Shown: positions 7,589 to 15,854 of the stretch, one piece after another | Numbering within the stretch: position 1 is the first letter of the stretch | Layout: the number at the start of each line of letters is the position of its first letter | Assembly: GCF_022095675.1 (NCBI RefSeq) | Contig: NZ_JAHYSG010000098.1 | Span: forward strand, 1-46,474 | Reading direction: 5' to 3' | Origin: Dactylosporangium sp. AC04546 | GTDB lineage: Bacteria > Actinomycetota > Actinomycetes > Mycobacteriales > Micromonosporaceae | Length of the DNA stretch: 46,474 nucleotides | Position numbers and translations under genes: made by a program | Notes under the pieces: model-generated | Told to the model about the DNA's origin: nothing | The model's database searches: none | Seen by the model: only the letters and a program-made list of their open reading frames with translations

Positions 7589-8689
7589 ATGGGGCTCATC
7601 GCGGAGGCGGTCGTCGACCTCGATGCCATCGGGCACAATGCCCGGCTGCTCGCCGGGCTGGCCGGGCCGCGGGCGCAGACCATGGCCGTGGTCAAGGCGA
7701 ACGCGTTCGGTCACGGGGTGCTACCCGTCGCCCACGCCGTCCTGGACAACGGGGTCAGCTGGCTGGGCGTGACGTCCATCACCGAAGGGCTTGAGCTCAG
7801 GAACGCGGGGATCGACGCGCCCGTGCTCGCCTGGCTGTATGGGCACGACGACGACTTTCGGACCGCCATCCGCAACGAGATCGACCTGTCCGTGTCGACC
7901 GCCGAGCACCTTGAGGCGATCGCGCGGGCCGGGGCGGCCCGGGTGCACCTCAAGGTCGACACCGGGCTGACCCGCAACGGGGTGCAGTGGGAGGAGTGGC
8001 CGGCGCTCGTCAAGGCCGCGGCGCAGCAGCGCGGCCTCACCGTGCGCGGGATCTGGTCGCACCTCGCGTCGGCCGACGACCCGGGGAACCCGTCGGTGGC
8101 GCAGCAGATCGAGCGGTTCGAGGAGGCGCTCGACATCGCGCGGAAGGCGGGGATCGAGCCCGAGGTGCGCCACCTCGCGAACTCGGCCGGGATCGTCGAC
8201 CATCCGGCGACCCACTACGACCTGGTGCGGGCCGGGCTGGCGCTGTACGGGGTCGAGCCCGTCCCCGGCGTCACCGCGGGACTCAAGCGGGCCATGACGC
8301 TGCGGGCGCGGGCCGTCAACGTCAAGCGCGTGCCGCCGGGCACCGGCGTGTCCTACCTCCACCAGTACGTCACCGGGACCGCGTCGACGATGGTGCTGGT
8401 GCCGGTCGGGTACGCCGACGGGGTACCGCGGCTGCTGAGCAACCGGGGCGAGGTCAGCGTCCACGGGCAGCGGCGGCCGATCGCCGGGCGGGTCGCCATG
8501 GACCAGTTCGTGGTGGACGCGGGCGACCTACCCGTCGCGCTCGGTGACGAGCTCACGCTGTTCGGCGACGGCAGCGCGGGGGAGCCGACCGTGGAAGAGT
8601 GGGCGGCGTGGGCCCAGACGAACCCGCATGAGATCTTGACAGGAATCGGGGCCCGGGTCCCGCGAACGTACTGGGGAGCAACCGCATGA
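7589..8689 (+). CDS. alr: alanine racemase
   Basis: 366 aa PLP enzyme converting L-Ala to D-Ala for peptidoglycan. The PLP lysine is K36 in AVVKANAFGHG (usually KADAYGHG). The C-terminal domain has the catalytic Tyr region PGTGVSYLHQY, then PVGYADGVPR and MDQFVVDAGD. ATG 7589 is chosen because GGAAGG (7573-7578) lies 10 nt upstream; the in-frame GTG at 7580 would be too close. Its stop overlaps the ddl start as ATGA, giving a two-step D-Ala-D-Ala operon. Confidence 0.95.
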   Translation: MGLIAEAVVDLDAIGHNARLLAGLAGPRAQTMAVVKANAFGHGVLPVAHAVLDNGVSWLGVTSITEGLELRNAGIDAPVLAWLYGHDDDFRTAIRNEIDLSVSTAEHLEAIARAGAARVHLKVDTGLTRNGVQWEEWPALVKAAAQQRGLTVRGIWSHLASADDPGNPSVAQQIERFEEALDIARKAGIEPEVRHLANSAGIVDHPATHYDLVRAGLALYGVEPVPGVTAGLKRAMTLRARAVNVKRVPPGTGVSYLHQYVTGTASTMVLVPVGYADGVPRLLSNRGEVSVHGQRRPIAGRVAMDQFVVDAGDLPVALGDELTLFGDGSAGEPTVEEWAAWAQTNPHEILTGIGARVPRTYWGATA

Positions 8690-9756
8690 CTGAGGAGCGC
8701 AAGCGCGTCGCCGTCGTCTTCGGAGGGCGCAGCGGGGAGCACGAGGTCTCGTGCAAGTCGGCGCTGAGCATCGTGCGGTATCTCGACCGGTCGCGCTACG
8801 ACGTGGTGCCGGTGCGGATCACGCCGAACGGCACCTGGGTCTTCGGCGCCGACGCCGCCTCGCCGGAGGAGCTCGACCTGGAGGGGCTGCTCGCGCTGAC
8901 CAAGGAGACGGGCGAGGCCGCCCTTGCCAGCCTGGCCGAGGCGATCGGCGCGCTGCGCGAGGCCGACGTCGTGTTCCCGGCGATCCACGGGCCCTACGGC
9001 GAGGACGGCACGATCCAGTCGGTGCTGGAGATGGTGCGCCTGCCGTACGTGGGCAGCGGCGTGTTCGCCAGCGCCGCCGGCATGGACAAGGAGTTCACCA
9101 AGAAGCTGCTGGTCGCCGAGGGGCTGCCGGTCGCCGACGGGGTCGTGCTGCGCGGTGGCACGGGCACTCTGAGCGCGGCCGAGAAGGAGCGGCTCGGGCT
9201 GCCGGTGTTCGTCAAGCCGTCGCGCGCCGGGTCCAGCCTCGGCGTGTCGAAGGTCGAGGACTGGAGCGAGCTGGAGGGCGCGCTTTCCGAGGCGCGCGAC
9301 AGCGACGCCAAGGTGCTCGTCGAGGAGATGGTGCACGGGCGTGAGGTCGACCTCGGCGTGCTCGAGCACCCCGACGGGTCGCTGCAGGTGGGTCCGCCGC
9401 TGGAGATCCGCTTCCCGGACGAGCACGAGTTCTTCGACTACGAGGCGAAGTACCTCGACCCGTCGACGATCTTCGACATCCCCGCGCGGCTCGACCCGGA
9501 GATCATCGAGCAGCTGCAGGACCTGTCGGTGCGCACGTTCCGTGCGCTGGAGTGCCGGGGCCTGCTGCGGGTCGACTTCTTCCTGCGCTACGGGACGGAG
9601 CCGGTGATCAACGAGGTCAACACGTTCCCCGGGTTCACGGCCGTCTCGCAGTACCCGCAGATGTTCCGGGTGGCCGGGCTGGACTACCCGGCCCTCTGCG
9701 ACGTGCTACTCCGCACCGCGCTCGCGCGGCAGGAGCGCCCGGCGCTACCACGATAG
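8686..9756 (+). CDS. ddl: D-alanine--D-alanine ligase
   Basis: 356 aa ATP-grasp ligase acting just after Alr. Motifs: VFGGRSGEHEVSCKSA at the N-terminus (catalytic Glu), HGPYGEDGTIQ, PSRAGSSLGV (catalytic Ser), omega loop EFFDYEAKYLD, and VINEVNTFPGFT (Mg ligands). The omega-loop Lys-Tyr that marks D-Ala-D-Ala rather than D-Ala-D-Lac ligases is present, so vancomycin-type depsipeptide synthesis is not expected. The usual first Tyr of that loop is Phe here. ATGA overlap with alr; its last 12 bp overlap the convergent purC. Confidence 0.95.
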   Translation: MTEERKRVAVVFGGRSGEHEVSCKSALSIVRYLDRSRYDVVPVRITPNGTWVFGADAASPEELDLEGLLALTKETGEAALASLAEAIGALREADVVFPAIHGPYGEDGTIQSVLEMVRLPYVGSGVFASAAGMDKEFTKKLLVAEGLPVADGVVLRGGTGTLSAAEKERLGLPVFVKPSRAGSSLGVSKVEDWSELEGALSEARDSDAKVLVEEMVHGREVDLGVLEHPDGSLQVGPPLEIRFPDEHEFFDYEAKYLDPSTIFDIPARLDPEIIEQLQDLSVRTFRALECRGLLRVDFFLRYGTEPVINEVNTFPGFTAVSQYPQMFRVAGLDYPALCDVLLRTALARQERPALPR

Positions 9757-10575
9757 GCCGGTCAGCCGCTCGTAGACCTCGACGTAGCGGGCCCGGGTCA
9801 GGGCGACGACCTCGTCCGGCACCTGCGGGCCCGGCGCCGACTTGTCCCAGCCGGTGCCCAGCGCCCAGTCGCGCACCAGCTGCTTGTCGAAGGAGAACTG
9901 GGTGCGGCCCGGCTCCCACTGATCGAGCGGCCAGAAGCGGGACGAGTCGGGGGTGAGCACCTCGTCGGCGAGCACCACCCGGCCGTCGGCGTCCCGGCCG
10001 AACTCCAGCTTCGTGTCCGCGACGACGATGCCCCGCTCGGCGGCGATCGCGGCGCCCCGCTCGTACACCCGCAGCGTGAGGTCGCGCAGCTCGTCGGCCA
10101 CGTCCTTGCCGATCTCCGCGCGGACCTCGTCGAGCGTCACGAACTCGTCGTGCTCGCCGACCGCGGCCTTGGTCGTCGGGGTGAACACCGGCGACGGCAG
10201 CCGCGAGCCCTCGACGAGCCCGGCCGGCAGGGGCACCCCGGCGATCTGGCCGCCGGCGTTGTACTCGCTGAGGCCCAGGCCGGCGAGGTACCCGCGGGCG
10301 ATGCACTCGACGGGCAGCATTGCGAGCCGCCGGCACCGGATGGCCCGGCCGGCGAACTCGGCGGGCACGTCCTCGGCGGAGATCACATGGTTGGGCACGA
10401 TGTCGGCGAGCTGCTCGAACCACCACAGGGACAGCCGGGTGAGCACCGCCCCCTTGTCCGGGACGGGCGTCGGCAGGACCACGTCGTAGACCGAGATGCG
10501 GTCCGACGCCACCAGGATGAGATCGTCACCGTCCGCGTAGACGTCACGGACCTTGCCCGAGTGCAGCAGCTTCAC
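9745..10575 (-). CDS. purC: phosphoribosylaminoimidazole-succinocarboxamide synthase
   Basis: 276 aa SAICAR synthase, which joins aspartate to CAIR in purine synthesis. Family motifs in order: HSGKVRDVYADGDD, ASDRISVYDVVLP, LPVECIARGYLAGLG, VVADTKLEFGRD, DEVLTPDSSRFWP, SFDKQLVRDWALGTGW. GTG 10575 is preceded by TAGGCT (10582-10587) and a 6-nt gap, suggesting a leaderless transcript. No other pur gene is adjacent. The 3' end overlaps ddl by 12 bp, convergently. Confidence 0.95.
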   Translation of the reverse strand: MKLLHSGKVRDVYADGDDLILVASDRISVYDVVLPTPVPDKGAVLTRLSLWWFEQLADIVPNHVISAEDVPAEFAGRAIRCRRLAMLPVECIARGYLAGLGLSEYNAGGQIAGVPLPAGLVEGSRLPSPVFTPTTKAAVGEHDEFVTLDEVRAEIGKDVADELRDLTLRVYERGAAIAAERGIVVADTKLEFGRDADGRVVLADEVLTPDSSRFWPLDQWEPGRTQFSFDKQLVRDWALGTGWDKSAPGPQVPDEVVALTRARYVEVYERLTGLSW

Positions 10576-10648
10576 CCCGGAAGCCTATCGGGCGCGTAGC
10601 GTGGGGATCGTTCCGGTCCGCGCGAAGCGAAGAAGAAGGGCGCCTGTC

Positions 10649-10745
10649 ATGGGCTTCGATCCGCCCCGCAGCCGGGCGACATCGTCGTCGAGGGCAAGCG
10701 CGGGCTCGACACGTTCGCCAGCACCAACCTCGGACTGCATGGCCG
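10649..10745 (+). pseudogene. remnant of an isochorismatase-like cysteine hydrolase gene
   Basis: ATG 10649 begins MGFDPPR, a plausible hydrolase N-terminus, with a purine-rich stretch (10631-10640) upstream. In another frame, 10678-10731 reads GDIVVEGKRGLDTFASTN, which matches a well-conserved internal segment of isochorismatase-family cysteine hydrolases. In an intact gene these would be over 100 residues apart and in one frame. The rest, including the catalytic-Cys region, is absent and the segment runs into the end of the PAC2 gene. The simplest reading is an internal deletion plus 3' truncation. Confidence 0.5.
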
Positions 10746-10750
10746 CGACC

Positions 10751-11671
10751 TCAGCCGAGGGGCGGGTCCTCGCCCCTCGAGTGCTCGGCCAGGAAGCGCT
10801 CCAGCTCCGCGCCGATCTCGTCGGCCGTCGGCAGCGGCGCCGGCGACTCGGCGAGCAGGTTGTTGCCCTGGCGGCCGCGGGTGTAGGCGTCGTACTGCTC
10901 CTCCAGCGCCCGCACCAGCGACGCGGCCTCGTCGGCCTGGGCGATCTGCACGTCGATCTCGGCCCGGACCGCCTCGGCGGCCGCGTGCAGCTCGTCGGTC
11001 GGCACGCGTAGCCCGGTCGCGTCGGACAGGCACTGCAGCAGCTTCTCCGCCGCGGCCGGGAACTCGGCCTGGGCCACGTAGTGCGGCACGTGCACGGCGA
11101 AGCCGAACGCGTCGCGGTCCTGCTGGCCGATGCGGTACTCCAGGAGGTTGCCGACGCTGCCCGGCACCTGGACCCGCTGCAGCCACGGCTCGAAGCCGGC
11201 GATGAGGTCGCGGCTGGTGCCGTGGGCGGTCACCCCGGTCGGGCGGGTGTGCGGCACGGCCATCGGGATCGCGGTGAGGCCGACCGTCGCGCGGACCTCG
11301 AAGCGCTCGATGAGCTCCAGCACGGCGGCGGTGAACCGCTCCCACTGCAGGTCGGGCTCGGGGCCGTCGAGGAGCAGGAACTCGGTGCCGGTCGCGTCAC
11401 GCAGCACGCGCAGCAGCAGCTGCGGCTGCTCGTAGTGCTCCCAGTGGTCCTCGACGAACAGCATCGCCGGGCGGCGGCTGCGGTAGTCGTAGAGCTGGTC
11501 GAGGTCGAAGGTGGCGATGGTGCGCGGGGAGCCGACGGTGAGCAGGTGCTCGCGGGCGAGCCGGCTGGCGTTGCCGGCGTCGACGAAGCCCGTCAGCGCG
11601 TGGACGAGCACCGGCCGGTCCACCGCCGGCGGCTCGTCGGTGAGCGTGTAGAGCTCGCTTGGGTTGAGCAC
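10751..11671 (-). CDS. PAC2 family protein
   Basis: 306 aa protein of the PAC2 (proteasome assembly chaperone-like) family, common in actinobacteria; its bacterial role is not established. Visible: N-terminal PVLVHALTGFVDAGNASRLA, DLDQLYDYRSRRP, LLLDGPEPDLQWERF, VGLTAIPMAVPHTRP and a C-terminal helical region. GTG 11671 is supported by GGAGG ten nt upstream. It lies 43 bp downstream of the TetR gene on the same strand, so co-transcription is possible. Confidence 0.9.
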   Translation of the reverse strand: MLNPSELYTLTDEPPAVDRPVLVHALTGFVDAGNASRLAREHLLTVGSPRTIATFDLDQLYDYRSRRPAMLFVEDHWEHYEQPQLLLRVLRDATGTEFLLLDGPEPDLQWERFTAAVLELIERFEVRATVGLTAIPMAVPHTRPTGVTAHGTSRDLIAGFEPWLQRVQVPGSVGNLLEYRIGQQDRDAFGFAVHVPHYVAQAEFPAAAEKLLQCLSDATGLRVPTDELHAAAEAVRAEIDVQIAQADEAASLVRALEEQYDAYTRGRQGNNLLAESPAPLPTADEIGAELERFLAEHSRGEDPPLG

Positions 11672-11714
11672 CGGAACCCGGCCTCCTTTTTTAGTCCTGC
11701 AACCCGTCGGTCCG

Positions 11715-12338
11715 TCAGATCATTCCATCCGCGGAGGCCCAGGGATTCGTGAGGATCGCGTAGACGAGCTCGTCGACCGCGGGCGCGAGGGTGGTGAACG
11801 ACGGGCCGGCGCCCGTGTAGGGGTCGGAGACCTGCAGCATCATCTCGTGCACGCCTCCCACCAGGGCGATGGCCAGCAGCTGCGACAGCTTCGGGATGGC
11901 CGGGTCGGCCGCCCGGGCCGCGTCGACCACCTCGACCAGGGTATCGGCGAAGCGCCGCTGCATCTGCTGGCGCAGGAGGAACGCCTTCGGGCCGGCCGCC
12001 TGGATCTCCACCAGCAGCGTGCGGGTGACCGCGGGCATGCCCTCCAGGGCGTTCAGGTACGCGGTCACGCCGTCGTTGACGAGCCCTTTCCACGACTTCT
12101 GCCCGCCGACCGCGGCGCCGCGCACGACGGCCAGGAGGTGCTCGCAGCCCTGCTCGTACAGGGCCATGAGGCAGGCCTCCTTGTCGGTGAAGTGCTCGTA
12201 GAACGTGCGCTTCGACACGCGCGCGTGCATCACGATGTCGGCGATCGTCGTCGCCGCGTAGCCCTTCTCGGCGATCGACGCGGCCAGGCCGCCGGTGAGA
12301 TCGGCCCGGAGCTCATCGACGGTCCTGGTGCTCGTCAT
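11715..12338 (-). CDS. TetR/AcrR family transcriptional regulator
   Basis: 207 aa. N-terminal HTH: YAATTIADIVMHARVSKRTF followed by YEHFTDKEACL; the C-terminal ligand-binding part is helical with no assigned ligand. It is divergent from the SDR gene at 12422. The palindrome at 12388-12403 between them is a likely operator, and a near-copy occurs at 43406-43421. I therefore infer that this regulator, or a close relative, controls both the SDR and the AurF/DUF4873 pair. Confidence 0.9.
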   Translation of the reverse strand: MTSTRTVDELRADLTGGLAASIAEKGYAATTIADIVMHARVSKRTFYEHFTDKEACLMALYEQGCEHLLAVVRGAAVGGQKSWKGLVNDGVTAYLNALEGMPAVTRTLLVEIQAAGPKAFLLRQQMQRRFADTLVEVVDAARAADPAIPKLSQLLAIALVGGVHEMMLQVSDPYTGAGPSFTTLAPAVDELVYAILTNPWASADGMI

Positions 12339-12386
12339 GTGATGTTGCCGGCCTTCCGCGAGAATGATTCCTGGTGCTAGTTTGCC

Positions 12387-12404
12387 TGGTACTGAACGGT
12401 ACCG
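12387..12404. promoter_or_regulatory. palindromic operator, probable TetR site
   Basis: GGTACTGAACGGTACC (12388-12403) is a dyad GGTAC-N6-GTACC between divergent tetR and SDR genes, just before the SDR ribosome-binding site. It matches 12 of 16 positions with the site at 43406-43421. Confidence 0.6.
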
Positions 12405-12421
12405 CCGATGGGAGGTCCGCC

Positions 12422-13342
12422 GTGAAGCGCAGTCTGTCCGGCCAGGTGGTGCTCGTCACCGGGGCGGCCCGCGGGATCGGTGAGCACACCGCCCGCCTCG
12501 CCGCCGCCCGCGGCGCCAGGCTCGCCCTCGTCGGCCTCGAACCCGAGCGGCTCGAAGCGCTCGCCGGCGAGCTCGGCGCGGTCTGGTTCGCCTGCGACGT
12601 GACCGACCAGGCCGACCTGGCGGCGGCCGTCGACGGCACCGTCGCCGCCTACGGGCGCATCGACGCGGTGCTCGCCAACGCGGGCGTGGCCAGCCGCGGC
12701 ACGATCGCCACCGGCGACGTGGCCGCCCTGGTGCGCACGGTCGAGGTCAACCTGGTCGGGGTCATGCGCACGGCCGCGGCCTGTCTGCCGCAGCTCATCG
12801 CCTCCCAGGGGTACCTGCTGATCGTCGCGTCGGCGGCCTCCTTCGCCGCGCTGCCCGGCATGGCGCCGTACTGCGCCTCGAAGGCGGGCGTCGAGCACTT
12901 CGGCAACGCCGTGCGCCTGGAGGTCGCGCACCACGGCGTCGCCGTGGGCACCGCGCACCCGTCCTGGATCGACACCGATCTGGTGCGCGACGCCCAGGAC
13001 GACCTGCCCGCGTTCCGCGAGACGCTGCGCAGGCTACCGCCGCCGATGGGGTCGACCACGTCGGTGCAGCACTGCGCCGAGCGGTTCGTCGACGCGCTGG
13101 AGCGCCGCCGCCGCAAGGTGTTCGTGCCGCGCAGCGTGGCGCTGATGTACTGGCTGCGGACGTTGCTCAGCAGCCGCCTCGCCGAGCTCGTCATGGCCCG
13201 CCAGGCGCGCACCAGCGTGCCGGCGATGGAGGCGCAGGTCCGGTCGCTCCACCGCGGCTTCGGCGCGCACACCGCACCGCCCCTGCCGGCCGCTCAGGTG
13301 CTGGACGAGCCCGGCTTCATCGCGGACCGCTACCACCGCTGA
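12422..13342 (+). CDS. SDR family oxidoreductase
   Basis: 306 aa short-chain dehydrogenase. Cofactor loop VTGAARGIGEH near residue 12, NAGVASRG, catalytic Ser in IVASAASFAALPG, YxxxK as YCASK, then AHPSWIDTDLV. A C-terminal extension of about 80 residues includes VFVPRSVALMYWLRTLLSS, which may associate with membrane or lipid substrates, as in SDRs near fatty-acid or flavin-oxygenase genes. GTG 12422 is preceded by GGAGG (12411-12415) at 6 nt. Regulated by the divergent TetR (inference). The 3' end overlaps the response-regulator gene by 26 bp. Confidence 0.9.
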   Translation: MKRSLSGQVVLVTGAARGIGEHTARLAAARGARLALVGLEPERLEALAGELGAVWFACDVTDQADLAAAVDGTVAAYGRIDAVLANAGVASRGTIATGDVAALVRTVEVNLVGVMRTAAACLPQLIASQGYLLIVASAASFAALPGMAPYCASKAGVEHFGNAVRLEVAHHGVAVGTAHPSWIDTDLVRDAQDDLPAFRETLRRLPPPMGSTTSVQHCAERFVDALERRRRKVFVPRSVALMYWLRTLLSSRLAELVMARQARTSVPAMEAQVRSLHRGFGAHTAPPLPAAQVLDEPGFIADRYHR

Positions 13343-13985
13343 GCCGCGCCTCGTGCACCAGGATCGCGACCTGCACGCGGTTGGTGCAGCCGAGCTTGGC
13401 GAGGATCCGCGACACGTAGGTCTTCACCGTCGCCACGCTCATGTGCAGCGCCGCGCTGATCTCGGCGTTCGAGCCGCCCTCGGCGACCGCCCCGGCGACG
13501 TCCCGCTCCCGCGGGGTGAGCGCCTCGAGCGCCCGGGCGGCCGCGCGCCGCCGCTCGCCGGCCTCGTCGTGAACGACGTGCGCGATCAGCCGCCGCACCA
13601 CGGAGGGCGAGAGCATCTGCTCGCCCGCGGCGACCCGGCGCACCGCGTCGAGGATCGCCCGCGGCGGGGTGTCCTTGAGCAGGAACCCGTGCGCACCGTG
13701 GCGCAGCGCCCGCAGTACGAAATCATCGGTGTCGAAGGTCGTCAGCATGATCACCGCGGGGGCCGACCCGGCCGCCTGGAGCGCCTCCAGGGCGGCCAGC
13801 CCGTCCATCCGCGGCATGCGGATGTCCATGAGGACCACGTCCGGGTGCAGCGACCGCGCGGCCGTGACCGCCGCCGCCCCGTCCCCGGCCTCGCCGACCA
13901 GGTCGAGCGTGGGGTCGCCGCCGAGGACCATGCCCAGCCCGGCCCGCACGAGCGGGTCGTCGTCGACGATGAGCAGCCGGATCAC
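13317..13985 (-). CDS. NarL/LuxR-type response regulator
   Basis: 222 aa. Receiver domain: LLIVDDDPLVRAGL, phosphoacceptor Asp in VVLMDIRMPRMDG near residue 53, Lys in GFLLKDTP. LuxR HTH: LTPRERDVAGAVAEGGSNAE and MSVATVKTYVSRILAKL. GTG 13985 gives the usual MIRLLIVDDD and a GTGA overlap with the kinase stop; GTG 13994 is an alternative. Third gene of the YqeB-like/kinase/regulator operon. Confidence 0.92.
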   Translation of the reverse strand: MIRLLIVDDDPLVRAGLGMVLGGDPTLDLVGEAGDGAAAVTAARSLHPDVVLMDIRMPRMDGLAALEALQAAGSAPAVIMLTTFDTDDFVLRALRHGAHGFLLKDTPPRAILDAVRRVAAGEQMLSPSVVRRLIAHVVHDEAGERRRAAARALEALTPRERDVAGAVAEGGSNAEISAALHMSVATVKTYVSRILAKLGCTNRVQVAILVHEARLSGGSGPR

Positions 13986-15127
13986 GTCGGCCACGGCAAC
14001 CACGCCTCCAGATGGAAATGCACCGCTCCGCCCGTGCGCCGCGGCCCGTGCTCCAGCCGCCCGCCGGCCAGACTCACCCGCTCCGCGAGCCCGACGAGCC
14101 CCGACCGCGAGCCGGGCAGTGCCGGGGTGACCGGCCGGGCGGGCAGCGGGTTGTGCAGCCGGACGTGCAGGTCGCCCTCGTCGGTCCTGACCAGGCTCAG
14201 CTGCACCGAGGCGCCCGGCGCATGCTTGCGGGCGTTGGTCAGCCCCTCCTGGACCAGCCGGAACGCGGTCCGGTTCACCACCGGCGGCGGGGCGTCCGCG
14301 CCGTCGAGCCGGTTGTCGAGGGACACCGGCGTGCCGGCCTGGCGGGCCTCCTCCACGAGCTCGTCGAGGTCGGCGAGGTCCTGGCGGGGGCGCAGGCCCT
14401 CGTCGGCGCTGGTGCGCAGCACGCCGAGGATCTCGCGCAGCTCCTCCATCGCCTGGTGCGCGCTCGCCCGGATCGTGGTGCCGGCCGCCGCCACCTGCTC
14501 CCGCGACAGGTCCTTGCGGATCTCCAGCGCGCCCGCGTGCAGGCTGATGAGCGAGATCCGGTGGGCCAGCACGTCGTGCATCTCCCGCGCGATGCGCTCC
14601 CGCTCCAGGCCGCGCTGGAGCTCGGCCTGCTGCTCGGCGGCCTGCTCGGCCCGGGCCGCCCGCTCGCGCAGCGACGCGATCAGCTCGCGCCGGCTGCGCA
14701 CGGTGACGCCCCAGGCCACGGCGACCGAGAGGATCAGCAGCGCGATCGTGTTGGCGCCGACCGGCTTGAGGTCGGGGTCGGGGTACACGACGCTGTAGGG
14801 GATCGGCACCACGAAATGCGCCGCCGCCACCCACAGGGCGACCCGCAGCGGCCGGTGTACCGCGACGCCGAACACGGCGATCGCGGCCGCGCCGCCGGCC
14901 ATGTCGGTCACCGCCGACGGGATCAGCATCAGCAGCGCCACCGCCACCGGCCAGCGCCGCCGCCACCACAGCAGCACGACCGCGGGCAGGGTCAGCACCG
15001 AGCCCAACAGGAACCGCTCGTCCGACAGCGAGCCGTTGTCGAGCCCGGCGCCGGCCGCCATCGCCCACACCAGCACGGCGATGGCCGTGCCGGTGGTGTC
15101 GACGAGGATGTCGCGGGCCCGCCTCAT
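13982..15127 (-). CDS. sensor histidine kinase (HisKA_3 type)
   Basis: 381 aa. About five N-terminal transmembrane helices (residues 10-145), then a coiled-coil-like stretch rich in Ala/Glu. H-box: EREMHDVLAHRI-like motif, read as IAREMHDVLAHRISLISLHA near residue 190. ATPase: NARKHAPGA N-box, GSRSGLVGLAERV G-box. ATG 15127 overlaps the stop of the YqeB-like gene as ATGA, and its own stop overlaps the regulator start. No extracellular sensor domain is evident, so it probably senses membrane state. Confidence 0.92.
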   Translation of the reverse strand: MRRARDILVDTTGTAIAVLVWAMAAGAGLDNGSLSDERFLLGSVLTLPAVVLLWWRRRWPVAVALLMLIPSAVTDMAGGAAAIAVFGVAVHRPLRVALWVAAAHFVVPIPYSVVYPDPDLKPVGANTIALLILSVAVAWGVTVRSRRELIASLRERAARAEQAAEQQAELQRGLERERIAREMHDVLAHRISLISLHAGALEIRKDLSREQVAAAGTTIRASAHQAMEELREILGVLRTSADEGLRPRQDLADLDELVEEARQAGTPVSLDNRLDGADAPPPVVNRTAFRLVQEGLTNARKHAPGASVQLSLVRTDEGDLHVRLHNPLPARPVTPALPGSRSGLVGLAERVSLAGGRLEHGPRRTGGAVHFHLEAWLPWPT

Positions 15128-15804
15128 GAGCGCACCAGCGGCCGCCAGTGCTGGGTCGTGCCGTCGTCGCGGACGGTGTAGCCGAGCTTCTGCACCTCGT
15201 CGCGCAGCTCGGTCGCGTCCTTCGCGCTCTTCTTGCTCAGCGCGACGGCCCGCGCGGCGAGCACGGCGTTGACCGCGGCCGGCAGGTCGGGCAGGTCCGG
15301 CACCCAGCGGCGGAACAGCTCCGCGTACGGGTCGCGCGGCTGCCACGGGTACCCGTGCGCGCGGAACGCCTCCTCCACGCCCGCCTTGCCGGCGCCCTCC
15401 AGCTTGTTCCGCACGACCTGCCGGGACTCCCGGTCGAGCACCACCAGCAGGCTCCCGTCGACGAACACGGCGTCGACGTCGTGGCGCGCCACGGTCCGCG
15501 TCCGGTCGCCCTCCCTGAGCCGCAGCTCGGTGTCGCCGACCGTCACGCGCAGCGTCTCGAACACGGCCACGAACGCGAGCACGGCCCCGAGCAGCACCCC
15601 GGCCCCCATCCCGGCATACCGCCCGAGCCCCTCGTCGAGCTCCGCCACCAGCCGCAGCGGCCCGGCGAACGGCGTCCACGGCAGCGACAGCAGCCACCGC
15701 GCGGCGACGGGCAGCCCCCACCCGGCGAGCGCCCCGAGCACGGGCAGCCCCGCCCAGAGCAGCACCCGGTCGAAGCGCGAGAGCCCCAGGACGTGATCAG
15801 CCAT
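15124..15804 (-). CDS. YqeB-like membrane protein
   Basis: 226 aa. Two N-terminal hydrophobic segments (about 14-40 and 62-85), then a soluble part with RVTVGDTELRLREGD, RQVVRNKLEGAGKAGVEEAF and HGYPWQPRDPYAELFRRW. This matches my memory of actinobacterial YqeB family proteins, whose function is unknown. ATG 15804 is preceded by TACCGT and 6 nt, suggesting a leaderless start. It heads the operon with the kinase and response regulator, so it may act in the same signalling pathway. Confidence 0.8.
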   Translation of the reverse strand: MADHVLGLSRFDRVLLWAGLPVLGALAGWGLPVAARWLLSLPWTPFAGPLRLVAELDEGLGRYAGMGAGVLLGAVLAFVAVFETLRVTVGDTELRLREGDRTRTVARHDVDAVFVDGSLLVVLDRESRQVVRNKLEGAGKAGVEEAFRAHGYPWQPRDPYAELFRRWVPDLPDLPAAVNAVLAARAVALSKKSAKDATELRDEVQKLGYTVRDDGTTQHWRPLVRS

Positions 15805-15854
15805 ACGCCCACGGTAGGCAGTCCCGGTAGCGCGCGGACAGTCGCCGAAAGTTG

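Noticed and set aside
8686..9756. A D-Ala-D-Lac (vancomycin-resistance type) ligase
   Set aside because: The omega loop keeps DYEAKY, the D-Ala-D-Ala signature, and no vanH or vanX gene is adjacent.
13353..15181. Plus-strand open frames opposite the response regulator and kinase
   Set aside because: His/Arg/Gly/Val-rich translations with no motif; the minus-strand genes are well supported.
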